From: Pelobates cultripes
Taxonomy: Eukaryota; Chordata; Amphibia; Anura; Pelobatidae
Direction of reading: 5' to 3'
DNA: 64,000 nucleotides
NCBI GenBank assembly: GCA_933207985.1
Contig: OW240921.1
Span: forward strand, 97,372,167-97,436,166
Positions 20,901 through 32,998 of the stretch are shown here, in pieces. Within the stretch, counting starts at the first letter, position 1, and each line of letters opens with the position of its first letter. A model generated the notes under the pieces. It saw nothing but the letters and a program-made list of their open reading frames with translations. It ran no database searches and was not told the origin of the DNA. The translations under genes and the position numbers were made by a program.

Positions 20901-21825
20901 CTCTTTCCCATAAAGAGAATTAAGAAATATTCATAGCTAAGCAGGAGGTGTTGTTTAGAGTTTCCAAAGTGACATCTGGATGTGATCGATTTTGAATGTA
21001 AATCTCTACTTTTTCAGCAAGATGTATATGTCTCCTGGAAAACGAGGCCAACTTTGTCTATGAAATGACTACGGAGTCAGCTTGTATCTGTGTAAGATAG
21101 ATAAATAGATAGACAGAGAGACAGTGTATTGTAAAAATACCCAAACCCCTTTAAAAAGATTATATCTTTCGGGATCACAAATGCTGAAATAGTATTCTTT
21201 TCCAAACTCGTCTTCTCTAAGAGTATGTTTTATAATATAACGTATGCATTTCCGAGAAGATATTTTTTTAAACCTAAATATACAAACCTCTTGTATCAAT
21301 ATTTAGTTGAGCAATTTTTACTGTAAAAGCTGATTTAAGTCTTTTGGAATGAAAATCTATCAGCCCTGCAATCTGGCTGGGAACAATATTTGTCCATTTC
21401 TGATATTCGAACCGGTAAATATTGAATCTCGAAAGACCTTTAAAAGCAGCAATTTAATAGCTTCAAACAGATACACAGCTAATCAGTAGTCGATAAACTC
21501 CAGATAAACGTTATCGTCTCCAGTTGTTAGAACTATAGTTTTTTTTATATGAGGTGGTGTAATCCCCTATATCATTTTTAAATTATTGTTAAATTATTCA
21601 CTTGAAACTGTTGCAGAAAGCTACTCACTCAACCAGAAGAATCTCCTCCATTCTGTCCTAGAATATTTTTGCCAATTACACAGGATGGCAACGAGGCACA
21701 ATGGCGCACAGGAGTTCTATACTGCTATTTTATAGCTTTCTATACTGATACTGCAACAGGATCTGGGATAATCTTTAATTGTAATCGTATCTGCCGTCTA
21801 TACATTTGTTTCAAACTCAAAACTT
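17966..21825. other. No gene seen; mostly unique-looking AT-rich DNA
   Basis: Nearly 3.9 kb without a recognisable repeat or coding exon. Microsatellite-like tracts occur at about 18648-18662 (T) and 19448-19482 (AT-rich). This is a candidate for ordinary single-copy sequence and would be the place to look for conserved non-coding elements. Confidence 0.5.
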
Positions 21826-22212
21826 TATCCTGACACTTTAGTACCCTGAGGGTGCCCCCACCCTCAGGGTCCCCCTTCAGCTACTAACCCTTTTCCCCCA
21901 CCGGGCTCCCTTACCTCTCCTCCCCCGCCGACGTCAGCATCCTTGTCTGACGTCACCGGCGCCGAATGCGCATGCTCAGCACTGCCGCGCGCGCGCATTC
22001 AAAGTGTCCATAGGAAAGCATTTTTCAATGCTTCCTATGGACGTTCTGCATGATTGAGGTATAATATGCCTCAATCTTTGACGATGCGCCTCTAGTGGCT
22101 GTCCGTCAGAAATTGCTATGTTTACATCAGGCAGGGTTAACCCTAGAGGGACCTGACACCCAGACCACTTCATTGAGCTGAAGTGGTCTGGGTGCCTATA
22201 GTGTCCCTTTAA
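21826..22212. mobile_element. TTAA-family MITE with two perfect hairpins
   Basis: GC-rich against its surroundings. The right end reads CTATAGTGTCCCTTTAA with TTAA at 22209-22212, matching the family. A 16-bp perfect hairpin (22157-22172 with 22179-22194, loop TTGAGC) and an 11-bp hairpin (21843-21853 with 21860-21870) mark the ends. The left terminus is decayed. Confidence 0.6.
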
Positions 22213-22940
22213 TACTAATTGTTCTATGTCACTGTTAAAATTACTGTCCTTTTGATTGGATAATATTTTTACATCACCGTATTATTGTAATGTGAGTAGC
22301 ATGCCACCAGCTCTATTTACTCTCTCCAACTTGCCTTCTAATGTGAAATACGGTCAATTGCTTTGCTTTTTCCTTCTTCTTCTCCTTCTCCTTGATGAAT
22401 TGCTTACTGGACCAACAAAAGGAGTAGTGGGCTATCAGCTCCTTGTTTATTGCCTTCAGCTTTGGGAATTGAATTTCAAGCTACATATATTGTACATTAC
22501 GAACAGACATAGTTGAGGTGTTTTCCTCCAATGACTGTAATAGTTTATTACATCAGAATTTTGAGTACTCCATATATTACACTGACAGTAGAGCTGTCTG
22601 CAAGCACTGTGTTCTCAATTCTTTATGCATAAATCAGGAAGGGGACTGCAGTGGATGTATTTCAACTGCCAGAAATACAACTAAAACTGCCTTTCGCAGA
22701 AATGATAAAGTTTTAGGTAGAAATACAGTGAATGCAATTGTTCTATGATTGCTATGAAAACCACAAAAAAGCAGCATTGCGTAAAAGCACCACAACTTTT
22801 AAAATAACTATGCTTAATAAATCAGATGAATTGTTTTTTTTTTTCTGTCTACTGAATCACCTGGTATTTTTTGTGTGCCCTTCATGGAAGACCTCCCTTT
22901 CGTCCTATTTGAATTTCGACCTATTTGACTATTTTCTTGC
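22213..22940. other. No gene seen
   Basis: Unremarkable AT-rich DNA with short non-coding open frames. Confidence 0.45.
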
Positions 22941-23275
22941 TAGACTTCCGCATGGCAAAAAAAATATGGTTCGGCCGAATTAATTTGTCTGGAAAAAGAA
23001 TTGTGATGTTTTGGTTTGGATGAATTTTGTCCATGTACACAATTCAGGAAAAATGTTTTGAACAAACCAAAATGGCTCAAAATGGACCAGTCAGTGTACT
23101 GCAAAATAGATACATAATATAAATATGCATCTTACCATTATTGCATCACATATCAAGTGAGAAGATGCAAAATATGACTAATGGTTAGGGGACAGTGACA
23201 GAATATTTAATTTATTTGCAGGTCAAATGAGAAGTGACCAATAGAGGGAAAAACTTAGAAGCAGTAAAATAAAAA
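22941..23275. mobile_element. hAT-type element, left end only
   Basis: Starts TAGACTTCCGC and shares interior boxes (GTTCGGCCGAA, GGACCAGTCAGTGTACTGC, GTGACCAATAGAGGG) with 3525-4632 and 29049-29630. The right end is not found. Confidence 0.5.
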
Positions 23276-23399
23276 TCTAGGGCCTAGGCCTCATGGAGGC
23301 TAGACATATTTTGTATGCACTCTGAGCTTGATAGTGATTATATCTTGGTTTTCTGACAGCTGCTTGTAACAGCGACTAATACTGAGACTCACCTGTTCT

Positions 23400-24485
23400 G
23401 GGAGCGGAGTGAAGTGCCTCAAGTCCATCGAGAAGATCGCATTTTGTGCGAAAGACAGAAGTCTCTGCAAGGCCTGGTGGTGTTGCCAACTAATCGATTA
23501 TTGCATCACCTTGGAGAACTCATTGACCACTGCTGCACCTTTTTGGAGGCACGTCGGCTGGCTGCATCACCTGGGCCACAAGACGAGTATTAGGGGAGCG
23601 AGATTTGGGCAGTGACTGGGCCTTCTTTGGGCAATCACTCACCTAATGCACAACCAACCACAACTACTAGCCCACTCATGCCGAGGTCCAAAAGAGGGAA
23701 AGGCCTCCAGGCATCATCCATATAGACAGAAGACCAACCACTACTTGTGGTGTCATACCATTGAGGCCTTATGTCTCTCCTTATCGGAGAAGGATGTGGA
23801 CTCTCAGAGTGTTCAAGTCTGTGGCTCAAGAATGCTGGCATATATTCCTGCCTGGGGCTGGAGGAATGCCCCACATTGCTCCCAGACCACCTTTGCCTCG
23901 CGACTCTCCACTTCTAATTATGTGCTTCACGAACTAGGCTGAATGATATTGAGCCATCAATCTCTATAGCCCATTCTAAGACTGAGATCTAATGTTGTAT
24001 ATTCTTAGAGGCCGCTATCTTGTCTTAATGTTTTATTTAAATTTTACCTGTTGTCGTTTACCCGTATGTTTGCTTATATAAGGCTGGTAGCACTTTCTCA
24101 CTGATATGGTGTCTAATCCTAGTGGTACATTCCATTTCATGTGTGCTCCTCCAAAAGTAGCTATGTCTGGAGTACCGTACTTCTGAAGATAATGTTTAAA
24201 TAAATGATGTACTTTATGCTCTCTCAGTTGCACACTTTGCATCTCCCCTGCATGTCTGTTATTTCCTACCTACCTATATTTACTCCTATGAAGCTTCAGA
24301 CATGTAATTTAAGCCTGTCAGATTTTATTTGTTATTTGACTTACAAAAAAAGAAGAGGAAGTTATACCTAGGAGTTTCTTTTACTCTGTTGCAATGTATG
24401 TACATGTGCCTTTACTCCTAATTCTATTCTGTCATGTATCATTCAAACACCTCAATAAAAGAATGATTGACAAAAAATAAATAAA
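23400..24485 (+). mobile_element. Probable 3' part of an L1/Tx1-type LINE
   Basis: A block of higher GC (23400-23950) passes into a UTR-like AT-rich region that ends CTCAATAAAAGAATGATTG followed by an A-rich tail at about 24453-24485. The polyadenylation signal just before a terminal A tract is what L1/Tx1 LINE ends look like. No clear ORF2 motif is visible, so the assignment is tentative. Confidence 0.35.
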
Positions 24486-24736
24486 TCTATATTTATATAT
24501 TTGCATATGAAATATTTATTAATTATATCGTATGTAAAAATATTTAAAATTAGATTTTTTACTGATCCCTTTTTGTCTCTCTTTTGGTCACTTATCATTT
24601 GTCCTGCAAATAAATTAAATATTTCATGATTGTCCAATGACCTATTGACCTATTGGTCATCATTTTTCCCATAAACCGTCTTTTTTTTTTTTTTGTTACC
24701 ACAGACTGAAGTCCAAATCACGAATAAAAGAACTGG

Positions 24737-25570
24737 TTCATTATTATTATTATTATGTTATTATTTAAATAGCGCCAACAAATTCCGTAGCGCTTTACAA
24801 TGGGTGGACGAACAGACGTAGTTATAACCAGACAAGTTGGACACACAGGAACAGAGGGGTTGAGGGCCCTGCTCAATGAGCTTACATGCTAGAGGGAGTG
24901 GGGTAAAGTGACACAAAAGGTAAGGATAGTATAAGACTAATGACAGTTTCAAGACAGGAGTTAATCAGGAGCTATTAACAGTCTAATTGATACGCTTTTA
25001 TGAAGAAATGGGTCTTTAATTATATTTTGAAGGAGTGGAGACTGAGTGCGCATCTAACGGAGGAGGGAAGTGAGTTCCACAGGAACAGTGCAGCCCTCGA
25101 GAAGTCTTGAAGGCGAGCATCAGAGGTGTGAGTACAGACAGAAGATAGACGTAAGTGTTCAGCAGAGCGTAAGGGCCTAGACGGGACATACTTGTGTATT
25201 AGGGAGGATACATAGGTGGGAGCAGCATTATGTAGAGATTTGTAAGCAAGTGTCAGTATCTTAAATTGAGTCCTATATTTTACGGGAAGCCAATGGAGGG
25301 ACTGACAAACGGGGGAGGCGTGGGAGGTGTGGGCAGACAGGAAGATGAGTCTTACCGCCGCCACATTCATTATGGACTGTAATTGCACAAGTTAGGAGCA
25401 CGTAAGACCACTGAGAAGCGGATTACAGTAGTCAAGGTGAGAAAGGACAGTGGAATGGACCAGCACCTTAGTCGCATCTGGCATAGGGAGAGGTTGGAGT
25501 CAAAGAGAACACCTAGGCAGCGAGCCTGCATGGTGGAGCTGATGGTAGCACCGTTGACTTGGAGGGAGAA
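24737..25570 (-). mobile_element. L2 LINE 3' fragment, antisense (empty-site paralog)
   Basis: The 3' tail is at the left (ATT run 24740-24757, then AAATAGCGCCAACAAATTCCG), with the C-terminal coding part to about 25400 and more upstream sequence to about 25570. It is the same L2 subfamily as 13993-15250 and shows the uninterrupted target GCTATTAACAGT near 24972-24983. Confidence 0.88.
25020..25388 (-). pseudogene. L2 ORF2 C-terminal fragment
   Basis: About 120 codons on the minus strand: [64 protein letters not shown]. It parallels 14774-15242. One extra codon breaks the usual NAAARL block (NVAAVRL). The RT catalytic core is absent. Truncated, with no independent function. Confidence 0.85.
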
Positions 25571-26939
25571 TTTCCTTTGTTTCAGAATTCAGTCATGTGG
25601 TAATTCAGAATTACGTAATTCAGACTACTCACCTGTCTCCCAAAATTCGGTCGAATCGCAATTAGTTTGAAATGGAATGCAAAGTCCAGTTATTGCTTAC
25701 CAAGATTTCTACCAAAAATAAGGATTAGTGGCTCCCTGCTTTTAAAATCTTAATAGAATGCATATCAAGCTTCCAGAAGTGTTTTACATTTGTATATTAT
25801 AGTAATAAACATGTATTTTCCCAAAGAAAGCAAAGATTTAAAGAAATAGCGTTGCCATTTGATCTCTGAACATAACATTGATTAAGGTTCCTGAAAATTA
25901 ATGGGTTAAAGTACATATTATAGAGTACATCACGTATCACTTCATGTGAGCAACCATAAGTGCTATGTCATGTAATTGTATTGTAATATTAGCATCCATT
26001 TAAGCTCCTAAGTATATGAACAGCATGCTGACCACTTGAAATGCGCTGATGGTAATGATATGCATTTAATATAACTGTTCATGCAAATGGAACTTTAAAA
26101 GGAAACTTTCATAGACCTAATATTTTTCTATTATTTATAATTGTTTTGAAAAACTGCCCATTTCACCAATAAATAATACAACCAGTATTTAGATTGTGAC
26201 TTTGCTGGTACCATATCTTTGTTCACATTTCATGGCATAATCTTTTTGCTACACAAGTGGAGTCATTTACATCACTATTTCAGGGATATGTGCTGGTGAG
26301 AGAGCTCAGTTAGTTAATGCACTGACTGTTTCCAGATCCTAATTCATGTTGTACTAAATCGGGGTATTAGTTAATTGGGGAATAGGAACATCCTATCAGT
26401 GTTATTAACTAAAGTGAGAATTATTGGGAATTCAAAGTTAATTTCATATTTAAGAGCAAAATAGCTGAACTAGAAGCATTTTTACAGTTTAATCTAGTAG
26501 TTCTGGTGTCTATAGCATGCCTCTGCAGGCTGAACACTGTAAATGTTGCCTTCTCAAAGAAAAGGTAGTGTTTACATTACTGTCAAGTAACACCTCTATT
26601 GGCACTCACTCAGATGGCCACTAGAGGTGCTTTCTAGTCAAGTTTTGCTGAAATAATCAAGGTTGACGGTCTCAGCCATGAAGGCCATGGAGGCAGAGCC
26701 AGGTGGGACTAGCCACGTTGAGAACGTCGCGGCATGAGAAAAAAGGTAAGTAAAATTAATTAGATCTAAGGGGAGCCGGTGACATAAATTCAAGTTTATA
26801 GCCAAAATAGCCAAATTTAAAAAAAATGAAATTTTCCAGTTTAACTATAATAGTCTGAAATGTGAAATTCATTTTGACCATATTTTTCCTCGTTATTATG
26901 CTTCAGTGGATAACCGTGTGTGGTATCTCTTATTACTAG
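25571..26939. other. No gene seen; one SINE-like relic and one MITE fragment
   Basis: At 26296-26350 the run GAGCTCAGTTAGTTAATGCA and the following CTAATTCATG resemble the A- and B-box spacing of a tRNA-derived SINE, strongly decayed. At about 26490-26720 the phrases TGGTGTCTATAGCATG and GGCCACTAGAGGTGC resemble the GC-rich MITE family at 16.8 kb. The rest is AT-rich. Confidence 0.35.
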
Positions 26940-27289
26940 TAGACTTGTGTGCAAGATTTGGCTTGGCTAAACCATTTTATCTACCTAGATTCTGATTCAG
27001 AGAGAACATGAAAAACAGGCCAATACTATAATATTTGTTTACTTCTCTTTTTCCCCTCATAAAATCAACATTTTGTGACTGTCCCCTGGCCATCAATCAT
27101 GTTTCATTCTCCATAAATCATCTCTTTTTCTGGAATTAAGAATCACGACCCCGAACAAAACATATTCAGCATTGAGCAGTTCAGTTGGCCCCTGATTCCG
27201 ATACAACCTTTTCTTAAATTCAACCGTTCAATCGATCAGCCCAAGTTTGGCCGAATTGCTGTTCAGCCAGAAATTAATCTCCAAGTCTA
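26940..27289. mobile_element. Non-autonomous hAT-type element (350 bp)
   Basis: Left end TAGACTTGTGTGCAAG, right end inverted as TAGACTTGG. Flanked by ATTACTAG (26932-26939) and ATTCCTAG (27290-27297), a 7/8 match fitting the 8-bp target duplication of hAT elements. No transposase. Confidence 0.75.
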
Positions 27290-27297
27290 ATTCCTAG

Positions 27298-29040
27298 TAA
27301 ATATCTTACAGAAAATCTAGAATGCAGACAGCGATATTTTGTATCTTACACATTATGTGAATCAATACTTGGTCGGTAGTGATACCCGTTAGTATGGAAT
27401 ATACATGGTGAAATATATGGATTTTCATAGGCTTGAAATCTCACTGGTCTCTTTAGATTCTGAGATTATATTTGAAAGAGATAATATTGAAGCCTTGCAA
27501 TCTATTTTACCATAACCATCTAGGAATATGTTGCAAGCTTCAGTAATCTCATATAAATATCTATCCTACTTGCTATGCCAAATGCTATTTTTATATAGAT
27601 TTACAATGGATAGAACAATTTGATATTACGAAAATGGGTCCTTATTAATATTTTTATTATTTGTTCTCAATTCCTTCTTGCTTACTAACTAGTCGTGTGT
27701 GCTTGTGTGTGTGTTTGTGTTTATGTCCAAACTAGGCACAGTAGCATAACCCTTTTTTTAGTGGCCTTGCTTTTGTTAGTCTTTTGCATAGAGTTCATTC
27801 ATTGACTCGACCGCAGAACTGTATGTGCAATAAAACTCTATATGGGAATTGTAAATTACACTCAGACACTGCACTGCTTACATCCTGTTTATTCTGATTT
27901 GAGTTGCTTTTCTTAGCTGGGTGAAAAAAAGAGTTACAAATATATGCCATTTATAATAAAAACATAATTTAAGAATGTTTTAAATCTTAAGAACGCTCAG
28001 ATCTTTCTTTGTCTAAAAATGATTTAAAATTCCATTCAGGATATATTTAACTTTAAATAGGGTTAGAAGAACATTTTATATTAATGTTTCTCTAAAGGCA
28101 GCCTGGGGATCCGTAGCCACCACCTTCCCAATTAGTGCATTCCAAATAATTACTGACGAGCACTATGCAATTGTATTTGTCGTGAGCCACAAAAGATATC
28201 CCTTTTATAAAAAAAACATACTCACAAACAAGCCCATTCCAATACACATCAATAAAGTAGTGCTTGTGGCCCCAGAAACGCAGTAATTAATTGTAATTAT
28301 CAGAGTCTCTAGTGAAAATCTGGTGTTCCCATGTATACCAATTATCCTTGTTCACATTAGATTTTGTGCAATATAATCCTCCCATGAAAACTTCTTCTAG
28401 GCTCATAAAGGCAATTAAATACTTCCTAACATCTGCTACAGTATAGACTGCCATTCAATGCATTGGCTCCCAACAGCTTTAAGAGTTAAATAGGAAGTCT
28501 TATTTTTATATACTAAACCCTAACAATAATCACTTATATTCCTCACTTCTATTAGATACCTCTTTTATTTGAGCTTAAAAGGCAAATGACAATTTCCACA
28601 GTTTTCAATATCATGTTTACTTATGACCTATATTTAATAAATATGTAATTGTGAGGTGTAATAAATAAAATTAAATGTAGAAATCTAAACCTATTTATGC
28701 TGCAACTGGGTGTCTCCATCTTGGCTCACTGTCATTTTTTTTTTCAATTTCTTCGTTTACATTGCATGCCCTGGCTGTGCCTGGATTGAACTGAACTGTG
28801 ATGTTATTTGCCAAATCTTTAATATATATTTAAAATAAAATATATCACACAAATAAACACATAAAAAGTAATAGATTATTTTCAATAATAAAATAATGAT
28901 GTAATTTCCAGAGAAGTGAGAGTTACTCTTCAAATTCTTTGCCTGTCTTTTTATTCAATGACCTAGCGGCTTTTATGTAGTACAAGCTATCAGCTTTTTG
29001 CAGTACTCAAGATTTGCATTATCATCTGCTTAGAAAGTTT
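27298..29040. other. No gene seen
   Basis: Unique-looking AT-rich DNA, with short GT-rich tract near 27697-27720. No repeat family recognised. Confidence 0.5.
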
Positions 29041-29048
29041 TATGTGAG

Positions 29049-29357
29049 TAGACTTGTGTATGGCGGAAACAATTTGTTTCGATGGGAACCATTTTTTCCA
29101 AAAATGTAATTTAGTTCAGGATCTCCAATATCTCGTTTGTTTAAAAAACTGGCTGGTCCGAATATATTCCATGAACTATTTTGGAAAATGAATTGGGTAA
29201 ACAAAAAAAGGGTGTGAAAATGGGCCAATTATGGAAATTTTGCGGTACATTGGTACATTGCCCCCCATTTGAAGCACAGATAAAGTGAGAAAAGTAATCA
29301 ATATGGGGAAAAAGTGAGGGCAGTGAACAAATCTATACTTGTATATAGCTTATTTAT

Positions 29358-29391
<34 letters not shown>

Positions 29392-29630
29392 GTTTTTTTA
29401 CTGTCCCTCCTTCTTTTCACTCTGTTGGTCATTCTTCTCACTTGATCTGTGAATAAAATCAACATTTAGTAGCTGGACATAGTCATCCATCTCACTGTCT
29501 CACTAGTCACTAGTCATGTGCCAGGTTATACATCCATATGGCATTTCAGAGATACGGAATTCAGCAGAACTGCTGATCTGATTAAATTCTGTGAAATTGT
29601 TATTCGACCGAAACCAATTGCACAAGTCTA
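29049..29630. mobile_element. Non-autonomous hAT-type element (582 bp)
   Basis: Ten-base inverted ends TAGACTTGTG / CACAAGTCTA. Flanks TATGTGAG (29041-29048) and CATGTGCA (29631-29638) match at 5 of 8 bases, so the target duplication is only weakly preserved. Interior carries an AT dinucleotide array at about 29361-29387. Same family as 26940-27289. Confidence 0.7.
29361..29387. repeat. (AT)n microsatellite
   Basis: About 13 AT units inside the hAT-type element. Confidence 0.9.
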
Positions 29631-29639
29631 CATGTGCAT

Positions 29640-32447
29640 CCCTCATTACCTGCTCAACTACAACACTCCTTCCTGCAACCCCTGACCCCTCTCATCTCTC
29701 ATGTGACTTTGAGATCCCACCTCATCTAATTTTGCATAACTAAAAATCTTAATTTTCTTTCTTTATTATATAAACTCCTTTTATTCTCCTTAGAGAAGGC
29801 TCTCCGTTATATTCTTCACTTTCACTCTCACCTCTCTAATTAGCAAAATCTCTTTATCCCTCTGCTCACCTGTCCCTGCTGACACCATTTTCATTGCTCA
29901 CACTTTACTTCCCTCTCTTTTCATCCCATGCACTCTACTTATACCTTTCCAGCCTACCTCCACCAACCCTTTCTAAAATCTCTAAATACAAACCCTCTCA
30001 CAAAATGTTTAAATCTTAGTTCCACCTTCTCATACTCTCTATCCTTCTGCTCGTAGCAGCTGATGATGTCCCGGTCTCCACCTCTGCAAACCCACCATGT
30101 GCTAACTCCAGGAATCACAATAATCTCATACCCATCTCATGTTACTTTTCCTTTAAATCCTCTTTCCATACTGCCCTCTGGAATGCATGCTCCGTTTGCA
30201 GTGTTACTAAATTCCCTGCTGTGCACAACCTTTTCATCTCTCGTTTCCCAGACTTACTAGCCTTATCAGTAACATGGCTCTCTCCCTCTGACACCACTTC
30301 TCCTGCCTCTCTATCCTTTGGTGGTCTTCAATTTCCCACAACCCAAGATACTCTGAAAGCAAAGGTGGTGGTGTAGGGTTTATGCTCTTGCTTCACTGCT
30401 CCATCAAACTTCTAACCCCCCCCCCCCTCCCTTTCTCTTTCCTCATTTGAATTTCATTCAATTCACCTTTTCAAACCCATCTCTGCTAGCATCTCCTCTT
30501 CCTTGACCTATTTGCTGCTTGGTTTCCCTACTTCCTCTCCTCTAATATTCCATCCCTAATTCTTGGGGACTTCCATATTCCCGTTAACTTACTCTTGTCC
30601 TTGGCCTCAAAACTGCTTTCAATTACCTCCTCCCTTGAGCTATCACAGTGGGCTAAGTCCCCCACCCGTGTAGCTGGCAATACTCTTGAGCTTATTTTCT
30701 GTCATGAATGTACAATCTCTAATCTCTGTAACAGTCCATTTCCTCTCTCAGATCACCAACCCTTATCATTTGCTCTCAATTGCTCCCTACCACATCATCC
30801 TCAACATAACATCCTTTAACTAAGAAGAAATCTGAACTATATTGACCTCCAGCAGCTATCAGCTAATATTGATTCGCAACTTCTATCCATCCCTACTTTC
30901 TCCTGTCCCTCACTGGCTATCTCCTCATATAACACTACCCTCACCTCTGCCCTGGATGCTGCAGCCCTGTTCCAAACATGCACCTTGAGGAGAACATGCC
31001 CCCCAACCGTGGCACACTAAATCAACACGCTACCTGCAGAGATGCTCCCGTTCTGCTGAACGCTGCTGGAGGAAGTCATGCACCCCGTCTGACTTCCTCC
31101 ACTACAAATTCATGTTGTGTTCATACAGCATGCTACTGTAGTACTATCTTTAAAAAAAAAATATCTTTTGACCCGTCCTCCCCTTCTAACTATTGGCCCG
31201 TATCCCTGCTCCCTTTTTCCTCAAAGCTTCTGGAAAGACTTGTCTTTACCTGTCTAACTTGCTTCCTCAATTCCAACTCTCTCCTTGACCCTCTTCAGTA
31301 TGGCTTCCGCCTCCTCCACTCTACTGAGACTGCTCTTATTAAAGTTACTAACGACCTAATCGCAGCTAAATCCTCTCCTCTCCGGACCTCTCCACTGCTG
31401 TCCTGCAATGTGTCACTGCTTGCCTTTCTTCCATCACTGATTGGATGTCCTCCCGCTTTTTGAAACTCAATCTCTATAAAACTGAACTCCTTGTCTTTTC
31501 TCCTCCTAATACTGATCCCCCTCTTTCACTCTCCCTTCAAGTGAGTGGTACCCACATCAGTCCATCCTTGTAAGCACTGTCTTGGCGTTATGCTTGATTC
31601 TGGCCTCACATTTGAGCCTCACATTCAGTCTGTTACCAAATCCTGTAGATTCCACCTTGAAAACATAGCCCGCATCCTCCCCTTTCTTACACAAGATGCT
31701 ACTAAGGAGCTTGTCCATGCTCTAGTAATCTCTCACATGGATTATTGTAACCCTCTCCTAATAGGTTCTCCCACAAGTCGTATAACCCCGCTGCAGTCTG
31801 TAATGAATGCTGCAGCTAGACTGATTTTCCTCTCCTGTTACTCCTCTCACATCTATCCCATCTCTCAGTCCTTACATTGGCTTCCTGTATCCAATTAGAG
31901 TCAATTCAAGGTACTAATCCACGTCTATAAAGCACTGACCAATTCTAGCCCCTCCTATATTTCTTCACTGATCTGCAGTTATGCACATTCTTGGTCTCTC
32001 CGCTCTGCCCATGACCTTCTCCTGTCTGATGCTCGCACCCGTACAGCCAACTCACGCTTGCAGGACTTCTTGCAGGTGACTCCTTTCCTTTGGAATAGCC
32101 ATCATACAACCATCAAGCTCTCCCCTAGTCTTCAATGATTTAAAGAGTGCCTCAAAACCCATCTCTTTAGGAAAGCATATGGCCTCCCAGAGTAACCTCT
32201 ACCTCACACACCTGTCCCTTGCTCTCTCCTAAAGGGCAGTACTCTATTCTCTCCTCTAGCTCTGCTTCACTCCAACTTGTTTGATTGCTACCTCCTGTCC
32301 TGTTGGGTTTTACGTCCCACCTCCTATAGACTGTAAGCTTGTTTGAGCAGGGCCCTCTTCAACCTATTGCTCTTGTAAGTTTTTGTAATTCTCTAATTTA
32401 TTGTTAAATCTCCCCCTTTGATAATATTGTAAAGCGCTACTGAATAT
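29640..32447 (+). pseudogene. L2 LINE, longer but rearranged copy
   Basis: Sense-strand L2 with endonuclease, RT and C-terminal remains, all broken by stops and deletions. The endonuclease start is visible around 30180-30400 (NARSVCSVTKFPAVHNLFISR, then LSPSDTTSPASLSFGG). Linker at 30595-30819. Compared with the 11.2-13.9 kb copy, about 440 bp is missing at 31135 and about 330 bp at 31371; the second deletion removes catalytic motif A and the YADD box. The C-terminal part (31545-32190) includes [13 protein letters not shown] and [10 protein letters not shown]. The 3' tail stops at 32447, where a 494-bp element is inserted. Sequence before about 30060 may be its 5' UTR. Non-functional. Confidence 0.85.
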
Positions 32448-32941
32448 TTAACTTATTTATTTCTGCTTACACTCCTTTTTACGGTGTACAGTACACTATT
32501 GTGGTTCTGTTTATTTATCTTTACATATACACGGACAGAAGAATTTATATTTACACCTGTATCCTTGAGTGGGGATCATCCTACTTCAAGCGGAGGAGCT
32601 AGGTTTTATGGTTCCATTGCACATGAGTGTACATTTTATAGTTTTTACCTACCCTTGCTTTATAGCTCTATATACTTCACCATATACGATTTTTGTTTGT
32701 TTATTTTTTATGAGAATACCCCCTACCACACCTATAATTTGAATAATTACCTCTGCGCTTGATCCATAGGCGGGGATTATTCCGCTAAGACGCATACACT
32801 GGAGCTGTGTTGAAGCTCCAGGAAAGTGTGAGTGCACATCTTTATCTTACCTATCACCACTACAGTTTTAAAATACTACACTATTATTTCTTCTTTGGTT
32901 CTCTCCACATATAGGATTACCCCTACCCCCCTGTTTTTATC
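32448..32941. mobile_element. 494-bp insertion with 13-bp target duplication
   Basis: CGCTACTGAATAT occurs at 32435-32447 and again at 32942-32954, and the L2 tail resumes after the second copy with GCTGGCACTATATAAATACC and an AAT run to about 32998. The insert is therefore exact. It contains two loosely similar blocks (GTGGGGATCATCCTACTTC near 32567 and GCGGGGATTATTCCGCTAAG near 32771). A 13-bp duplication suits target-primed retroelements (SINE, LINE end or Penelope-like). The class is unknown to me; no coding motif is visible. Confidence 0.8.
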
Positions 32942-32998
32942 CGCTACTGAATATGCTGGCACTATATAAATACCTGTTCTAACAATAATAATAATGTT
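32942..32998 (+). mobile_element. Remainder of the L2 tail
   Basis: Second copy of the target duplication, then GGCACTATATAAATACC and an AAT array: the end of the L2 interrupted at 32447. Confidence 0.85.
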
